Positions 5,660-6,953 of a stretch of DNA of 6,953 nt are shown piece by piece. Both the position numbers and the translations under genes were made by a program. Position 1 is the stretch's first letter. Each line of letters begins with the position of its first letter. The DNA is from an uncultured Clostridia bacterium (GTDB lineage: Bacteria; Bacillota; Clostridia; TANB77; CAG-508). The notes beneath the pieces are model-generated. The model saw only the letters and a program-made list of their open reading frames with translations. It had not been told where the DNA came from and did not search any database. The DNA lies in NCBI GenBank assembly GCA_944391155.1, contig CALXSO010000134.1, positions 1 through 6,953 on the forward strand. Direction: 5' to 3'.

Positions 5660-5721
5660 GAATTTTTTCGAAATTTATATTTTTTTGTAATATTTTTGTT
5701 CAAACTAAATTTTATAAAGTA

Positions 5722-5819
5722 GACCAAAATGTTAATATATAAATATTTTTTATTAAAAAATTTTTAGTTTTACCTATTAGTCTTTAACAAAAAAATATTT
5801 ATATATCAACATTTCGGTC
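5722..5819 (-). repeat. 98-base inverted repeat with 30-base arms
   Basis: Arms 5722-5751 and 5790-5819 are complementary over 30 positions with two exceptions (5726/5815 and 5734/5807). Both are A-C mismatches on the plus strand but U-G wobbles in a minus-strand RNA, which suggests a transcribed hairpin. The loop is 38 bases. The outer ends read GACC/GGTC. It lies just after the tetR stop codon and before the DUF308 promoter. The bases after the 3' arm (UACUUUAU) are a poor U-tract, so simple termination is uncertain. A palindromic regulator site or a small non-autonomous repeat are alternatives. A 14-base piece of the arm (5797-5810) also occurs in the hairpin at 2855-2868. Confidence 0.8.
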
Positions 5820-5859
5820 AGTTTACTTTTATGCTACACAAAATTGCAACATATTTTTA

Positions 5860-6465
5860 TTATTTAGCTAATCCTACTTTTAATAATTCTATCTCTCTCT
5901 CGATATCTTTTTTTCCCTGCATTTTATCTTTCAATTTAGAAATTACTTCAATTGTTTCTGTTCTTACAACAATAGTTAAAATTTTAATTATATAATCAAA
6001 GTCTTTTTCATCATTTAAATTTAGCAAACTTTTATTTATTATATTTTTATTTTTTATCTTATCTTGTAAATTTTCTTTTTTCATTTCTAAAGTAATGCTT
6101 ATATTATCTTCCTTTAATCTTTGTAATATATTTTTGCATAAATTTAAATCTTCTTGGTTTTCATTTTGATTTACTACATGCATGTATAGATCTACCATTG
6201 CTTTAAAAATATCCCCATTATTCTTTTCTAAAATTTTTTTCATTTCTTTTTTTTCTTCTTTTATAAAGTTTTCTATTATATATTTTATTGCATCTTCTTT
6301 ATCTTCAAAATACTGATAAAAACTTCCCCTTGGTATTTGGGCTTCAGTTATTATTTTGCTTATTGAAGCTTTTGAAAAAGAAGTTCTACCAAACTCTTTC
6401 TTTATTGCTTTTTCTATCTTTTCTCTTTTCTCTTCAGTTAAATTATAAAATGTAGCTTTTGGCAT
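5860..6465 (-). CDS. TetR/AcrR-family transcriptional regulator
   Basis: A 201-residue repressor-type protein. The N-terminal 60 residues form the TetR helix-turn-helix: helix 1 (about 10-25), FGRTSFSKASISKIITEA and the recognition segment IPRGSFYQYFEDKEDA (44-59), a very typical signature. The remainder is helical and Lys/Glu/Asn-rich and does not reveal its ligand. I choose ATG 6465 as the start: GGAG (6474-6477) lies 8 bases before it, whereas the in-frame GTG at 6474 three codons earlier falls inside that site. The gene begins only 17 bases after the U-tract of the rpmF terminator, so there is no room for a promoter of its own there. Expression must come from read-through or from a promoter within rpmF. 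The DUF308 gene downstream is a plausible target, together with itself; no operator is proven. Confidence 0.92.
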   Translation of the reverse strand: MPKATFYNLTEEKREKIEKAIKKEFGRTSFSKASISKIITEAQIPRGSFYQYFEDKEDAIKYIIENFIKEEKKEMKKILEKNNGDIFKAMVDLYMHVVNQNENQEDLNLCKNILQRLKEDNISITLEMKKENLQDKIKNKNIINKSLLNLNDEKDFDYIIKILTIVVRTETIEVISKLKDKMQGKKDIEREIELLKVGLAK

Positions 6466-6473
6466 ATTTATCA

Positions 6474-6477
6474 CTCC
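6474..6477 (-). promoter_or_regulatory. ribosome binding site that fixes the tetR start
   Basis: GGAG on the minus strand is 8 bases from ATG 6465. It overlaps the alternative GTG start at 6472-6474, which it therefore cannot serve. Confidence 0.7.
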
Positions 6478-6482
6478 ATAAC

Positions 6483-6509
6483 AAAAAATAGCACTTCTAC
6501 AAGTACTAC
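6483..6509 (-). terminator. intrinsic terminator of rpmF
   Basis: On the minus strand a stem of 9 pairs (6501-6509 with 6488-6496, two of them wobbles) closes a 4-base loop and is followed by six U residues (6483-6488). It begins 9 bases after the rpmF stop codon and ends directly before the tetR start region. Confidence 0.85.
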
Positions 6510-6518
6510 TTTCATAAT

Positions 6519-6710
6519 TTATGCATTTTCAGTTTCTTTTTTTGCTATTACTTGTTTTCCATCATAATATCCACAATTTGAGCAAACTCTATGTGGCATT
6601 ACTGGCTCATGACAATGTGGGCAAGTTGCAAATTTTGGTTCTTCTTTTTTCCAAGTTGATCTTTTTGAATGTGTTCTAGCTTTTGACCATCTTCTTTTTG
6701 GTTGTGCCAT
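6519..6710 (-). CDS. rpmF: 50S ribosomal protein L32
   Basis: A 63-residue L32, close to the usual 57-60 residues with a slightly longer C-terminal tail. It opens with the family signature MAQPKRRWSKARTHSKRS, and the basic N-terminal arm binds 23S rRNA in the large subunit. The zinc-ribbon cysteines are all present: C30PHC33 and C43SNC46 followed by GYYDGK, so this is the zinc-binding form of the protein. The ATG is preceded by GGAGGG (6717-6722 region, 6-7 bases away). A perfect consensus promoter lies upstream and a strong terminator follows, so it is a highly expressed single-gene unit. The short gene ending at 6856 upstream is not a recognised L32 neighbour such as the DUF177 protein. Confidence 0.97.
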   Translation of the reverse strand: MAQPKRRWSKARTHSKRSTWKKEEPKFATCPHCHEPVMPHRVCSNCGYYDGKQVIAKKETENA

Positions 6711-6779
6711 TATTATCCCTCCTCGCTTTTAATATGTGTGTATATTTATTTATTTTCTCACATTTAATATCACTATAAG

Positions 6780-6808
6780 ATTATACATATTTTTTCAATT
6801 TTTGTCAA
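6780..6808 (-). promoter_or_regulatory. perfect consensus sigma-A promoter for rpmF
   Basis: On the minus strand TTGACA (6803-6808), a 17-base spacer and TATAAT (6780-6785) match the consensus exactly, as expected for a strongly expressed ribosomal gene. The expected start near 6773 leaves a leader of about 62 bases in which I see no distinct structure. Confidence 0.93.
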
Positions 6809-6855
6809 CTGTTGGTGCAATATTTTCAGGGAAATTTAATCATATTACAAAAATA

Positions 6856-6953
6856 TTACAAATTGCCATATTCTTCCATTTGAGTATGGCAATAATATTC
6901 TAATACAGATTCTAAATATCTTTCATTCATCATACATTTCCTCATATTTGCAC
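6856..6953 (-). CDS. unrecognised short reading frame, C-terminal part (open to window edge)
   Basis: A frame ending at TAA 6856-6858 is open to the right edge and encodes 31 visible residues ending LESVLEYYCHTQMEEYGNL. It may be the tail of a longer gene, or a small protein starting at ATG 6927 or nearby, since GAGGA precedes a cluster of ATG codons with about 5-base spacing. The sequence is amphipathic and tyrosine/glutamate-rich, with no motif I recognise. A 9-bp perfect inverted repeat (6862-6870 with 6885-6893) lies within its last codons and is followed on the minus strand, about 10 bases on, by a short U-run. It may therefore double as the terminator that separates it from rpmF. Confidence 0.4.
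   Translation of the reverse strand, partial: ANMRKCMMNERYLESVLEYYCHTQMEEYGNL

Overview
The window is a strongly AT-rich stretch in which every recognisable gene lies on the minus strand. Clean GGAGG-type ribosome binding sites, consensus sigma-A promoters, a four-cysteine ribosomal protein L32, LPXTG/sortase surface genes and a DUF308 protein point to a low-GC Firmicute, most likely a Clostridia-class gut-type anaerobe. This is inferred from composition and gene content only.

Layout, in the direction of transcription (from position 6953 down to 1). (i) The tail of a short unrecognised gene. (ii) rpmF (L32) behind a perfect TTGACA-17-TATAAT promoter and ending in a strong terminator. (iii) A TetR-family regulator immediately after that terminator. 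(iv) A 269-base gap with a 30-bp-arm inverted repeat and a promoter, leading into a six-helix HdeD/DUF308 membrane protein that ends in a bidirectional terminator. (v) A 390-base gap holding conserved RNA-like element E2 and a 121-base transcript segment without cytosine, leading into a secreted cohesin-like LPKTG surface protein whose 3' end overlaps a sortase gene by 11 bases. (vi) A 395-base gap holding a long-loop hairpin with a U-tract and element E1, the second copy of the RNA-like element. (vii) A thioredoxin reductase-like flavoprotein, a second sortase, and thioredoxin with its own promoter and terminator. (viii) A consensus promoter and the first 94 codons of an unrecognised gene running off position 1.

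How the parts fit. The LPKTG protein and its overlapping sortase form an evident substrate-enzyme pair: export, cleavage at the LPKTG site and attachment to the cell envelope. The trxB-like gene and trxA are a natural redox pair, but a second sortase sits between them. The reductase lacks the usual NADPH 2'-phosphate motif, so its electron donor is open.

The most unusual feature is the pair E1/E2: two copies of about 114 bases, about 88% identical over 98 bases, with a 34-base invariant core. They have the same orientation, and base changes in one stem keep pairing only if the minus strand is transcribed. One precedes the surface-protein/sortase operon and the other precedes trxB. I do not recognise them as a known riboswitch or small RNA. 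They are the best candidate for an undescribed element here.
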